A DNA stretch of 60,033 nt from an uncultured Bacteroidales bacterium (GTDB lineage Bacteria > Bacteroidota > Bacteroidia > Bacteroidales > Paludibacteraceae). This document shows, one piece after another, positions 1 through 6,950 of this stretch. The stretch lies in the NCBI GenBank assembly GCA_902785605.1, contig CACZZL010000011.1, positions 1 through 60,033 of the forward strand, given 5' to 3'. Position 1 is the stretch's first letter. Each line of letters opens with the position of its first letter. Below the pieces are notes generated by a model. The model did no database searches. It saw nothing but the letters and a program-made list of their open reading frames with translations, and was not told the DNA's origin. Made by a program: the position numbers and the translations under genes.

Positions 1-153
1 GATAATAAATTTGATTTGGAAAAGAAATCAGCACAAAATCTGTTTATTCAGTTATTGGATGATGCTTTTCTTCATTCTGAATTATCCAGCAACGACTATC
101 TCTCTCCAGGAAAGGACATTCTCCGTCCTGAAGAGGTTCCAGATGCCCAATAG
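1..153 (+). CDS. 3' end of an unrecognised gene
   Basis: An open frame runs from the first base of the window to a TAG at 151-153, giving 50 residues of the C-terminus of a protein whose start lies outside. The fragment is mixed charged and polar and ends in EVPDAQ. No family motif is recognised. It is followed by a strong hairpin terminator, which supports this being a real gene end. Nothing else can be said about function. Confidence 0.6.
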   Translation, partial: DNKFDLEKKSAQNLFIQLLDDAFLHSELSSNDYLSPGKDILRPEEVPDAQ

Positions 154-202
154 TTAATAATTGAATTTTATAGTGCCATAAAGGCACGCATAATACCAAA
201 CG

Positions 203-244
203 ATAAATAAGGTGGCTGCCATTCGTGGTAGCCGCCTTATTTAT
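203..244. terminator. Strong, probably bidirectional hairpin terminator
   Basis: A nearly perfect stem of about 19 bp with a TTCG tetraloop. The arms start ATAAATAAGG and end CCTTATTTAT, so the A and T runs serve as U-tracts on either strand. It follows the partial gene ending at 153. A smaller hairpin (GTGCC/GGCAC, 173-186) lies just upstream. Confidence 0.85.
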
Positions 245-357
245 GCCATGTATTCGTCCGCCTCCTATTGCTTGTTTTATTTGTTTATATCCCTGTTTGG
301 GATTATTTGTTGTATCATATCGGCGATTTGTCGATAACTATAATTCAAGTAATAATT

Positions 358-546
358 ATGAAATATAAATCAATGTATAAATATGAGCTCGCAAATGCCG
401 CGGGCGTATCATCGGAGACATTCCGCCATTGGCTCAAAACCGACCGGGACTTTCTAACTTCAATGGGTATTACCCCAAAGCAACAACTCCTTCCTCCCAA
501 AGCTGTTCGCTACCTCTGTGAGAAGTACGACATAGAAGTCGGATAA
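358..546 (+). CDS. DUF4248-like small helix-turn-helix protein
   Basis: A 62-residue protein. The frame is open from 268, but the ATG at 358 gives the usual start of this family (MKYKSMYKYELANAAGVS), so the upstream hydrophobic stretch is not counted. The N-terminal half, with AGVSSETFRHWL, looks like a short winged-helix or HTH segment. Such proteins are common in Bacteroidales accessory islands; their role is unknown. It is followed directly by a terminator, so it is probably transcribed alone. The family assignment is from memory of its typical sequence. Confidence 0.7.
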   Translation: MKYKSMYKYELANAAGVSSETFRHWLKTDRDFLTSMGITPKQQLLPPKAVRYLCEKYDIEVG

Positions 547-557
547 TAACATTTAAA

Positions 558-605
558 GCAGGGGACTATGCAGGCAAGCCCCACAATGTCCCCTGCCCGT
601 TTTTC
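558..605 (+). terminator. Rho-independent terminator
   Basis: Perfect 9-bp stem GCAGGGGAC (558-566) with GTCCCCTGC (588-596), followed by a T run at 600-604. It ends transcription of the DUF4248-like gene. Confidence 0.85.
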
Positions 606-615
606 TCCCGCATCG

Positions 616-623
616 TATCTTTG
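616..623 (+). promoter_or_regulatory. Possible -7 element
   Basis: TATCTTTG followed by GCAC fits the Bacteroidetes -7 consensus TANNTTTG, but the -33 position 15 bases upstream falls in the preceding terminator and does not match. It would drive the gene at 794 through a leader of about 170 bases that holds a 17-bp tandem repeat. Confidence 0.4.
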
Positions 624-683
624 CACTCGATTTCGGAATCAAGTTAACAAAAGTATTAATCCGTCAATTTCGACACTCCGCAT

Positions 684-775
684 GGTTGTCTTTCAGGTCG
701 TAAACCGGTCTTTCAGTGCAACGGTCTAACAGCGTAAGCGGTCTATCAGCACGAAGTGCGGTCTGTTGGGGTCGG
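684..775. repeat. Degenerate ~17-bp tandem repeat in a gene leader
   Basis: CGGTCT recurs at 706, 722, 739 and 759, each followed by a variant of WTCAGYRYAA, with a weaker copy near 686. Spacings are 16, 17 and 20 bases. The array lies between the possible promoter at 616 and the start codon at 794, so it would be in the transcribed leader. Confidence 0.65.
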
Positions 776-793
776 CACAACACCAACATTATT

Positions 794-1105
794 ATGAGTC
801 AAGTAAAACCAATGGGACTTATTGAGTCCATGAGTGGCAAAATCTGTGGTCACTCCGACATGTATTTCTTCCGCAAGAACGGCAAAGTGTTCTCCGGCAA
901 GATCTGTAACCCCTCCACCAAAGAACCAACTGCCGCCCAACAGGCACAGCGCGCTAAGTTCGCCACAGCACGTGCCAATGCGAAGACCGCCCTCGCTGAT
1001 CCAGAACAGAAGGCTGCGTATCTCACTGCCTTCAAGAACCAAAAGAAGTACAGCGACTTCAGCGGTTACGTCTTTGCAATGGAGTATGCCAAACTCGGAG
1101 ATTAA
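794..1105 (+). CDS. Conserved Bacteroidales hypothetical protein
   Basis: A 103-residue protein. The ATG at 794 (MSQVKPMGLIESMSGKICG) is preferred to an upstream start at 716 that would begin inside the tandem repeat. The first half is Cys/Gly/Lys rich (SGKICGHSD, GKVFSGKICNPS); the second half is an Ala/Lys-rich helix with many KxxK pairs. I recall very similar proteins in Bacteroidales accessory islands, without a known function. The order of small genes here (DUF4248, this, a membrane peptide, DUF5675, a lipoprotein) suggests a conserved accessory or phage-derived module. Confidence 0.75.
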   Translation: MSQVKPMGLIESMSGKICGHSDMYFFRKNGKVFSGKICNPSTKEPTAAQQAQRAKFATARANAKTALADPEQKAAYLTAFKNQKKYSDFSGYVFAMEYAKLGD

Positions 1106-1142
1106 GCATCAGCAATATATGACTGATTAAAAGTCCAGTACA

Positions 1143-1337
1143 ATGAAAAAGTCTCTTTTGCAACTGATCCTCGCTACAGCAATGTGCATCTTCGGGTGCG
1201 CCTTGCTTGTAGCAGGGCTGGCACTTCCCCCTGCCGGCATCATTGATTCCTCGCTCCTTGTAGCCTACGGCGAAACCCTTACCTTCGCCGGTGCCCTCAT
1301 CGGAGTGGATTACCACTACCGCTATCGTCATAAATAG
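1143..1337 (+). CDS. Small membrane protein, holin-like in size and position
   Basis: A 64-residue protein with a short positive N-terminus (MKKS), one long hydrophobic segment (about residues 5-30) and a second weaker one (about 38-55), ending in a positively charged tail (YRYRHK). Size, two possible membrane helices and position before a DUF5675 gene and a spanin-like gene would fit a holin, but holins have no dependable motif, so this is inference. It could equally be a simple membrane peptide or contain a cleaved signal. Confidence 0.6.
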   Translation: MKKSLLQLILATAMCIFGCALLVAGLALPPAGIIDSSLLVAYGETLTFAGALIGVDYHYRYRHK

Positions 1338-1339
1338 CC

Positions 1340-1387
1340 AAATGTCTAAATAAATCGTACATCGTAAATGACTAAATCGTAAATATA
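1340..1387. repeat. 7-8 bp tandem repeat between genes
   Basis: Units close to AAATCGT recur at 1352, 1359, 1366 (8 bp) and 1374, followed by AAATATA. The array fills the gap between the 64-aa gene and the DUF5675 gene. The same unit, reverse complemented (ATTTACG), occurs at 52245 and 53251. Confidence 0.65.
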
Positions 1388-1392
1388 AGATT

Positions 1393-1863
1393 ATGGTATT
1401 ATCTCTTATCCGAACTAACGAGTCTCCGAACGAGACCACAGGCATCCTCCTCATCGGAGGTAAACCCTTCTGCGGTACTCTTGAACCGCCTACCGTTCCC
1501 AACGCTACGCACCCGAAAGGTTGCATCCCTCTCGGATGGTACAAACTGACGCTCACCCGGTCTTCCAAGTTCGGTCGCGTGCTGCCGCTGGTCAACTATG
1601 TGCCTGGCTTCGAGGGTATCCGTATTCATGCAGGCAATAACAAAGACCACACCACAGGCTGCATCCTCGTCGGACAGCTGAGCGGTAGCACGCTGCTCCA
1701 TTCCCGACAGACCGAACGTGACTTGGTGGCCAAACTTCAAAAACACCCCAATAATGAGAACTATATCGAAATCACCACACCCGAACGCTTCTTTACTGAG
1801 CATTGCAGTTCTGTTGATACTTTTGCCTGCCTGCTCCGCGGTGCGCAGTTCGACGGAGAGTAA
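1393..1863 (+). CDS. DUF5675 family protein
   Basis: A 156-residue protein with the pattern of DUF5675: an N-terminal segment ending GTLEPP, then PKGCIPLGWYKL, then GIRIHAGNNKDHTTGCILVG, where a His, a second His and a Cys are conserved in the family as I recall it. DUF5675 genes are often found near lysis or cell-wall genes in phages and Bacteroidales elements, and the conserved His/Cys suggest an enzyme; the reaction is not known to me. Its last 110 bases are overlapped in another frame by the lipoprotein gene starting at 1754. Confidence 0.75.
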   Translation: MVLSLIRTNESPNETTGILLIGGKPFCGTLEPPTVPNATHPKGCIPLGWYKLTLTRSSKFGRVLPLVNYVPGFEGIRIHAGNNKDHTTGCILVGQLSGSTLLHSRQTERDLVAKLQKHPNNENYIEITTPERFFTEHCSSVDTFACLLRGAQFDGE

Positions 1864-2152
1864 CCATACCCGCCTCTCCAACAACATCCAACGTGACAGC
1901 ATCTATCTGCATGACAGTATCTTCGTTCACATACGAGCAGACACGGTCTATCTGGAGAAATGGCACACGCGGTACAGGGATCGCCTTGTAACAAAGACGG
2001 ACACCGTCACTAATGAGGTCATCCGTACCGAGACCGTCCAAGTCCGCTATGTGCCTTCGTTTTACAAGTATTGCGCAGCCTTTGCAATCCTCTTTGTGCT
2101 GTTCCTCCTTGTCCGTTTGGTACTATATATCAAAAGACACTTCTTTCTCTAA
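1754..2152 (+). CDS. Lipoprotein with C-terminal membrane anchor, possible unimolecular spanin
   Basis: A 132-residue protein starting at ATG 1754 inside the DUF5675 gene. It has a lipoprotein signal ending LLPAC, with the lipidated Cys at about residue 27, then about 75 polar residues rich in Asp/Thr/Arg (DSIYLHDSIF, YRDRLVTKTDTVTNE), then one membrane segment at about residues 106-126 and a positive tail (KRHFFL). A lipobox at the front plus a membrane helix at the back is the layout of unimolecular spanins such as phage T1 gp11, which link outer and inner membranes during lysis. The overlap with the gene before also recalls Rz/Rz1 nesting. The spanin role is inference; similar proteins occur in Bacteroidales islands as hypotheticals. 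Confidence 0.7.
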   Translation: MRTISKSPHPNASLLSIAVLLILLPACSAVRSSTESNHTRLSNNIQRDSIYLHDSIFVHIRADTVYLEKWHTRYRDRLVTKTDTVTNEVIRTETVQVRYVPSFYKYCAAFAILFVLFLLVRLVLYIKRHFFL

Positions 2153-2197
2153 CATTAACCCCTCGCACGGCACGAGACTAAACAACGCCGAACAATC

Positions 2198-2584
2198 ATG
2201 GCTAAAGTAAAGTGGAGCGCCGGTATCGAATATGTCTCCGGTGCATTATGTAAATGCGGTAAACATGGTCATCACCGCCATACGCGGATGTTACTTGCCA
2301 CGCACCGCGTCGCCGCCACTACGGCAACCAACTGCAACAATGTCTATTTGCGTGACGACATCGAACGTACCACCGCTCCGAGTACTGACGAACTCTTCGC
2401 TCGCGTTCGTTTCACCGCAGTAGCAGCTGCTGTCCGCACCCGCTCGAAGGACCTCTCCAAGATCTCCCAAGACCAACAGGCCTTCATCGCCCAGAAAGAC
2501 CTTGCTGGCGGCAAGAAGACTATGCGTGCCTATTATTGGCACATCTGCGGTCAGGAGTATGATGCACAACATCCACGTAGCTAA
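2198..2584 (+). CDS. Conserved Bacteroidales hypothetical protein
   Basis: A 128-residue basic protein (MAKVKWSAGIEYVSGAL) with a Cys/His-rich early part (CKCGKHGHHRH), a central YLRDD segment, a helical stretch RFTAVAAAVRTRSKDL and a conserved-looking DLAGGKKTMRAYYW. I recall homologues next to the same set of small genes in other Bacteroidales, with no known role. It starts 45 bases after the spanin-like gene and ends the strip; the next gene is convergent. Confidence 0.75.
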   Translation: MAKVKWSAGIEYVSGALCKCGKHGHHRHTRMLLATHRVAATTATNCNNVYLRDDIERTTAPSTDELFARVRFTAVAAAVRTRSKDLSKISQDQQAFIAQKDLAGGKKTMRAYYWHICGQEYDAQHPRS

Positions 2585-2621
2585 TCTCTTTTTTTGTCAA
2601 TATTTGCATATGTTGCAAACT

Positions 2622-3470
2622 CTAAAGCCCGGCTCGGAATTGCTGGGGAGTAAGGCCGGTGACGCGTTTGAAGAAACGGCAGAACGAAGCGGATTCGTCG
2701 AATCCTAATCGGAATGCCGTTTCTTTGATTGTAAACGGCTGGGTGTGAAGCATCAGTTTGGCTTGTGCGGCGACGTACTGCTCGATCCAATCTGCCGGAG
2801 ACATGCCTGCAGTTTCGGTGATGACCTTGGAGAAATACTTGGGGCTGAGATTCATCAGTGCGGCGTAATACTTCACTTCGCGCGATTCGCGGTAATGCTC
2901 CACGACCAGTTCGCTGAACCGCGCCAGCAGTTGTGCATTCCGTTGTTTTTCCAGATCCTTGTCCTGCTCCCTGCGGTAGAGGTGGAGAAACTCGAGCCCG
3001 ATAGAGAGGATCGCCAGCAGCATCTCTTTGCGGTGCGGCAGTTCGGATTCCGTATGGTTGGCGATGATCTCCAACTGGTCGGTGAGGTCCATCATGTGCT
3101 TCGCCTGTTCGGGTGTGAGGTGGCAAAAGGGCGCAGAATGGTACTTGGCAGCATCGTGGCTGAACGAGTGAAACGATAGCGCATTGTGCAGACCATGCGA
3201 GAGAACGAAGATGGTGACATTGCTATCCCCGGAACACTCCAGCGGACAATGCATGTGTCCGGGCATAATACAGACGACGTCGTTCGGACCATGAATCAGT
3301 TCCTGCAAGTCGTACATAGCACGCATTATACCGCTATGACAGAGCACAAGGGTCGCGTAGGGCCATACGGTCTCCTGTCCGAGTGTTACAAAATTAGTGA
3401 TGTTGCGCATCACTACAATTCCTCTTTCTTCGATGTGTTGAAGATGTTCTTCGTAGTCTTTCGGAGTCAT
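2622..3470 (-). CDS. AraC family transcriptional regulator
   Basis: A 282-residue regulator. The N-terminal part (to about 165) resembles a cupin-type sensor (PGHMHCPLECS), and the C-terminal about 100 residues carry two helix-turn-helix motifs: NLSPKYFSKVITETAG, then ETAFRLGFDESASFCRFFKR and GLTPQQFRAG, the classic AraC signature. It acts in the cytoplasm on unknown promoters. It is divergent from the feoB region, with its own promoter at 3489-3519, so it may control neighbouring genes, but no operator repeat is obvious. Confidence 0.92.
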   Translation of the reverse strand: MTPKDYEEHLQHIEERGIVVMRNITNFVTLGQETVWPYATLVLCHSGIMRAMYDLQELIHGPNDVVCIMPGHMHCPLECSGDSNVTIFVLSHGLHNALSFHSFSHDAAKYHSAPFCHLTPEQAKHMMDLTDQLEIIANHTESELPHRKEMLLAILSIGLEFLHLYRREQDKDLEKQRNAQLLARFSELVVEHYRESREVKYYAALMNLSPKYFSKVITETAGMSPADWIEQYVAAQAKLMLHTQPFTIKETAFRLGFDESASFCRFFKRVTGLTPQQFRAGL

Positions 3471-3488
3471 AAAAAGTCATTTTGTCTG

Positions 3489-3519
3489 CAAAAGTACTGC
3501 TTTTTTTTGAAATATACAA
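3489..3519 (-). promoter_or_regulatory. Promoter of the AraC gene
   Basis: On the minus strand TACTTTTG (3496-3489) lies exactly 15 bases after TTGTATAT (3519-3512), with an A run in the spacer. Matches the window-wide promoter pattern. Confidence 0.8.
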
Positions 3520-3583
3520 CAAAAAGCGACTTTTTGTTAATAATTTTTTCGTTTTTGTTAACGCTCGTTTCAAAAAAAAGCCG

Positions 3584-3591
3584 TACCTTTG
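3584..3591 (+). promoter_or_regulatory. -7 element of a short transcript before feoB
   Basis: TACCTTTG followed by CACC, preceded by an A run (CAAAAAAAAG). The -33 position (3561-3568) does not match the TTGCATAT type well. Start of transcription would be near 3597. Confidence 0.65.
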
Positions 3592-3596
3592 CACCC

Positions 3597-3703
3597 GATT
3601 TACAGACAGTACTTACTTACTGAAAATAAATAAGTGAACCGGAAATGGGTAATTGTACCATTTCAAGCAGACCTTCGCGGTGACGCGCGGGTCTGTTTTT
3701 TTG
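3597..3703 (+). ncRNA. Possible small RNA or attenuated leader of feoB
   Basis: Between a good -7 element (3584) and a T-tailed hairpin (3668-3703) lie about 105 bases with no reading frame of note. Three stems can be drawn: CAGTA/TACTG (3606-3621), GAAATGG/CCATTTC (3642-3664) and CAGACC/GGTCTG (3668-3695). feoB has its own promoter further down (3713-3743), so this unit could be an independent small RNA. No known RNA family is recognised. Confidence 0.5.
3668..3703 (+). terminator. Rho-independent terminator before feoB
   Basis: CAGACC (3668-3673) pairs with GGTCTG (3690-3695), with inner CGCG pairs, and is followed by TTTTTTT. Confidence 0.85.
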
Positions 3704-3712
3704 TAAATAATT

Positions 3713-3743
3713 TTGCACAATTCAAAAAAAAGTAGTAATTTTG
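3713..3743 (+). promoter_or_regulatory. feoB: Promoter of the feoB operon
   Basis: TTGCACAA (3713-3720), 15-base spacer with an A run, TAATTTTG (3736-3743) followed by C. A second TAATTTTG at 3708-3715 overlaps the -33 element. The feoB start codon follows 26 bases later. Confidence 0.8.
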
Positions 3744-3769
3744 CAGCGCGAAACGAAAAAGGACGTTAA

Positions 3770-5443
3770 ATGACGAAGATTGCGGTCATAGGATTAGCGA
3801 AGAGCGGCAAGAGTTCGCTCACTCATGCGCTGCAGGGGATAGCAGATGTGGAGAAGCGTGATCTGCAGTTCGTGGAGGTGCATCACCCCGACGATTTGCA
3901 TGGTCATGCGTACGATGTGGTGCTGCAGGTAGTCGATTCGACCCGACTGGAAGAGTCGTTGATGCTCACACCGCATATCATCGACGAGCAGGAGAAGATC
4001 GTGATAGCCATCGGTCGGTATGACTTGTTGCTTAAGACGGACCATTCGCTTAATATCCCTAAACTGGAGCAATTGATCGGTGTACCGACCTGCCGTGTAT
4101 CGGTTCGACTGAACTACGGCCTGCCGAACTGTCTGTCGATCCTGCAAGAGGTGGCAGCACGTCCTGCGTCCAAGGCGCACCCGATCTATCACCTTCGTGA
4201 TCAAGAGGGCGATGAAGATACCTACCGCGCGTATGTGCACGGTATTTTGACAGAGACGCTCACGCATGCGAAAGATGACAAGCATCAGACGCGGCTGGAG
4301 AAGATCGATAAGGTGCTGACGAACCCGTGGTCGGGTTTCCCGATCATGATGGCTATCCTCTATTTCGTATTCTGGTGCACGTTCACGCTCGGTGCGTATC
4401 CGCAGGAGTGGATTGAGAGCGGCGTGGATTGGTTGAGCGAATGGGCGAGAGGTGTCATGGACGAAGGTTGGTTCTCCTCGCTGCTGATAGACGGCGTGTT
4501 AGCCGGAGTGGGCGCAGTGCTCGCGTTCGTACCGAACATAGTCATTCTGTTCTTTTTCATCTCCCTCATGGAGGACTCGGGTTACATGGCGCGTGAGGCG
4601 TTCATCATGGATACAATCATGCACCGCGTCGGTCTGCACGGCCGTAGTTTTGTGCCGATGCTCATGGGCTTCGGTTGTAATGTGCCGGCGATCATGGCCG
4701 CGCGTGACATCCAGAACCCCAAGGACCGTGTGCTGACCATGCTCATGGTGCCGTTCATGTCCTGCTCGGCTCGTCTGCCGGTTTATATGCTGTTCGTCGA
4801 TACGTTCTTCGAACGTCACAAAGCGCTGGTGATGATCTCGCTCTATGCGATCGGTATCAGCCTGTCCGTGCTGTTCGCGATCATCATGAAACGCACCAAA
4901 TGGTTCCGTCAGGATAATGACGACACGGTGAACGAGTTGCCGGAGTTCCGTATGCCCAAGGCACGTAACACGGCTGCCCATATCTGGGAGCGCGTGGCAG
5001 ACTATCTGCAGAAGATCTGCACGGTCATTCTGTGGGCATCCATCATCATTTGGGCACTGGAGTATTTCCCGACGCAGGATCTCAACGACCTGGAGCACTC
5101 GTTGTTGGCTTCGATCGGTCAGTTCGTCTCGCCTCTCATGGAGCCGCTGGGCTTTGATTGGAAGATGTCCGTCTGCCTGATTACCGGTCTGCCGGCCAAG
5201 GAAGCCATCGTCTCCACGCTCGCCATTCTCTACGGCGGCGATATCACCACTGCCGGCTTCACTCCGCTGACCGCGTTCTCGTTCATGCTGTTCGTGCTGC
5301 TCTATTTCCCCTGCGTGGCAACAATCGCTACCCTGCGACGCGAAGCGGGAAAAGGATGGGCATGGTTCACCGTGTTCCACAGCCTGTTCCTGGCTTGGCT
5401 CATATCGTTTGCAGTGTATCAAATAGGAAGTTTATTCATATGA
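3770..5443 (+). CDS. feoB: FeoB ferrous iron transporter with a reduced G domain
   Basis: A 557-residue inner-membrane Fe2+ importer. The membrane core carries the family landmarks GFGCNVPAIMAAR, SCSARLPVY, GLPAKEAIVSTLAILYG and YFPCVATIATLRRE. The N-terminal domain has a good P-loop (GLAKSGKSS, from residue 8), but the usual DLPG of G3 is not found, the NxxD of G4 reads GRYD (in IAIGRYDLL), and the domain is much shorter than the ~270 residues of typical FeoB (whole proteins are usually 700-830 residues). No feoA is present or fused. First gene of an operon with 4-bp ATGA overlaps. GTP binding may therefore be altered; the transport assignment itself is firm. Confidence 0.93.
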   Translation: MTKIAVIGLAKSGKSSLTHALQGIADVEKRDLQFVEVHHPDDLHGHAYDVVLQVVDSTRLEESLMLTPHIIDEQEKIVIAIGRYDLLLKTDHSLNIPKLEQLIGVPTCRVSVRLNYGLPNCLSILQEVAARPASKAHPIYHLRDQEGDEDTYRAYVHGILTETLTHAKDDKHQTRLEKIDKVLTNPWSGFPIMMAILYFVFWCTFTLGAYPQEWIESGVDWLSEWARGVMDEGWFSSLLIDGVLAGVGAVLAFVPNIVILFFFISLMEDSGYMAREAFIMDTIMHRVGLHGRSFVPMLMGFGCNVPAIMAARDIQNPKDRVLTMLMVPFMSCSARLPVYMLFVDTFFERHKALVMISLYAIGISLSVLFAIIMKRTKWFRQDNDDTVNELPEFRMPKARNTAAHIWERVADYLQKICTVILWASIIIWALEYFPTQDLNDLEHSLLASIGQFVSPLMEPLGFDWKMSVCLITGLPAKEAIVSTLAILYGGDITTAGFTPLTAFSFMLFVLLYFPCVATIATLRREAGKGWAWFTVFHSLFLAWLISFAVYQIGSLFI

Positions 5444-5799
5444 AAAAGTATTTATTGATTGCGTTGGCGCTTCTTCTTTCGCCTCTCGCCATTAGCCTTT
5501 CGCCTTTATCGGCAAAGACCGATAAGCAAACTGTGGTGTTGTCGTGCGATCTGCATTGTCAGGGATGCTGCGACAAGATCATGAAGAACATCGCGTATGA
5601 GAAAGGGGTGAAGGACATCGTGTGCGACCTGAAGACGAAGACGGTCACCGTGACGTTTGACGCACAGAAGACGGACGTGGAGACCTTGCTTAAAGCGTTT
5701 GAGAAGATCGGCAAACCGGCTACCGTAAAAGCGCTGCCGGCTCCCGAGAAAGAGGCCCCGGCTCCGCAGACCGATGCGAATACCGGTGCGTCGTACTAA
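5440..5799 (+). CDS. Exported heavy-metal-associated (HMA) domain protein
   Basis: A 119-residue protein overlapping the feoB stop by ATGA. A signal peptide (MKKYLLIALALLL to about residue 25) precedes an HMA fold at about residues 30-95 with the metal-binding CxxC in DLHCQGCCDKI. A Pro/Ala/Glu-rich tail follows (PAPEKEAPAP). It probably binds a soft metal ion in the periplasm; its place directly after feoB suggests a role in metal handling. The signal peptide is partly encoded by a 5 x 7-bp tandem array (5476-5510). Confidence 0.88.
   Translation: MKKYLLIALALLLSPLAISLSPLSAKTDKQTVVLSCDLHCQGCCDKIMKNIAYEKGVKDIVCDLKTKTVTVTFDAQKTDVETLLKAFEKIGKPATVKALPAPEKEAPAPQTDANTGASY
5476..5510. repeat. Five 7-bp units within a signal peptide
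   Basis: Five adjoining heptamers close to CTTTCGC. They encode the LSPLAISLSPLSA part of the HMA protein signal peptide. Confidence 0.75.
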
Positions 5800-5801
5800 G
5801 C

Positions 5802-6581
5802 ATGAAGAGTCCCGAGCAAATAGAGACGGAGCGAGTCCGGGCACGGTTGACGAAGAAGTTCCACAAGGCCTGTGCCGACTACGGGCTGATCGCTGACGGC
5901 GATCGTATCTTGATTGGTCTGAGCGGCGGCAAGGACAGTCTGGCGCTGGTGGAACTGTTAGGGCGCCGGTCGCAGATCTACAAACCACGTTTTGAGGTGA
6001 CAGCGCTCCATGTGCGGGTCAAAGAACGTGCCTATCAGACCGATCTCAGTTACCTGGAGTCGTTCTGCGCCGAAGCGAAAGTGCCGCTGTTGGTTCGTGA
6101 TGTAGAGATAGGAGAGAAACCGGAAATCTCCAATCTCCAATCTCCAATCTCCAATACGCGAAGCGTCAACCCGTGTTTTCTCTGTTCGTGGTACCGGCGC
6201 AAAGCCCTGTTCAATGTGGCACAGGAGTTAGGGTGTAACAAGATCGCGTTCGGGCATCACCGCGACGATATCATGGAGACCCTGCTGATGAACCTCATCT
6301 ATCAGGGTGCGTTCGCGACCATGCCACCGCTGCTGCAATTAGACAAGATGCCGCTGCAGATCATTCGTCCCTTGTGCCTGATTGACGAAGCGGAACTGGT
6401 GCATTATGCCGCGCTGAGCGGATACGAGAAACAAACCAAACTGTGCCCGTTCGAGCACGTCAGCTCACGTGAGAAAGTGAAAGGACTGCTGGCGCAGATC
6501 AAGGAGCTCAATCCCGAAGCGGTCGATTCTATGTACGGCGCAATGACAAATATTAAAACAGAGTATTTACCAAAATTATGA
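5802..6581 (+). CDS. ttcA: TtcA-like PP-loop ATPase (tRNA 2-thiolation family)
   Basis: A 259-residue cytoplasmic enzyme of the TtcA/TtuA family. The PP-loop ILIGLSGGKDSLAL binds ATP; CFLCSWYRRKALF supplies the CxxC of the Fe-S or thiolation centre, and GHHRDDIMETLL is the conserved downstream motif. A third Cys lies in TKLCPFEH. It likely adds sulphur to a tRNA base, cytidine 32 in E. coli TtcA. A stretch EISNLQSPISNTRS just before the CxxC is encoded by a 7-bp tandem repeat (6125-6159) and looks like an insertion relative to the family. It starts 2 bases after the HMA gene and overlaps the next gene by 4. Confidence 0.85.
   Translation: MKSPEQIETERVRARLTKKFHKACADYGLIADGDRILIGLSGGKDSLALVELLGRRSQIYKPRFEVTALHVRVKERAYQTDLSYLESFCAEAKVPLLVRDVEIGEKPEISNLQSPISNTRSVNPCFLCSWYRRKALFNVAQELGCNKIAFGHHRDDIMETLLMNLIYQGAFATMPPLLQLDKMPLQIIRPLCLIDEAELVHYAALSGYEKQTKLCPFEHVSSREKVKGLLAQIKELNPEAVDSMYGAMTNIKTEYLPKL
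6125..6159. repeat. 7-bp tandem array inside the ttcA frame
   Basis: Four perfect copies of AATCTCC (6125-6152) and a fifth partial copy (AATACGC). Read in successive frames they give the residues ISNLQSPISN just before the CxxC motif. Confidence 0.9.
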
Positions 6582-6949
6582 ATGCATTTTATACCATATT
6601 GTTATTATTGGCGTCGAATATCTTCATGACGCTGGCGTGGTACGGTCATTTGAAACTGCAGCAGACCGGTTTCTTTACGAATGCGACCCCGCTTATTTTT
6701 GTGATTCTGCTGTCCTGGGGTATCGCTTTCTTTGAGTACTGCCTGCAGGTTCCGGCTAACCGGATCGGTTTTGAAGGGAACGGCGGACCGTTCACGTTGA
6801 TGCAGCTGAAAGTGATTCAGGAAGTGATCACGCTGCTGGTGTTTGTGGCTTTCTCGGCCGTGGCGTTCCATATGCCGCTGCGTTGGAACCATGCCGTAGC
6901 TTGTATGCTGCTCATCGGTGCTGTGTACTTTGTTTTTGGATTTAAATAA
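6578..6949 (+). CDS. DUF486 small multidrug-like membrane protein
   Basis: A 123-residue protein with four predicted membrane helices (about residues 5-25, 38-55, 78-98, 104-122) and the DUF486 pattern NIFMTLAWYGHLK near the start, then SWGIAFFEYCLQVPANRIG. DUF486 proteins belong to the drug/metabolite transporter clan; substrate unknown. Overlaps the ttcA-like stop by ATGA, so it is translated from the same operon message. Confidence 0.85.
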   Translation: MNAFYTILLLLASNIFMTLAWYGHLKLQQTGFFTNATPLIFVILLSWGIAFFEYCLQVPANRIGFEGNGGPFTLMQLKVIQEVITLLVFVAFSAVAFHMPLRWNHAVACMLLIGAVYFVFGFK

Positions 6950-6950
6950 T

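Noticed and set aside
3597-3703. Known riboswitch or 6S-like RNA before feoB
   Set aside because: No known aptamer core or 6S bubble could be recognised; kept only as an unassigned small RNA candidate.
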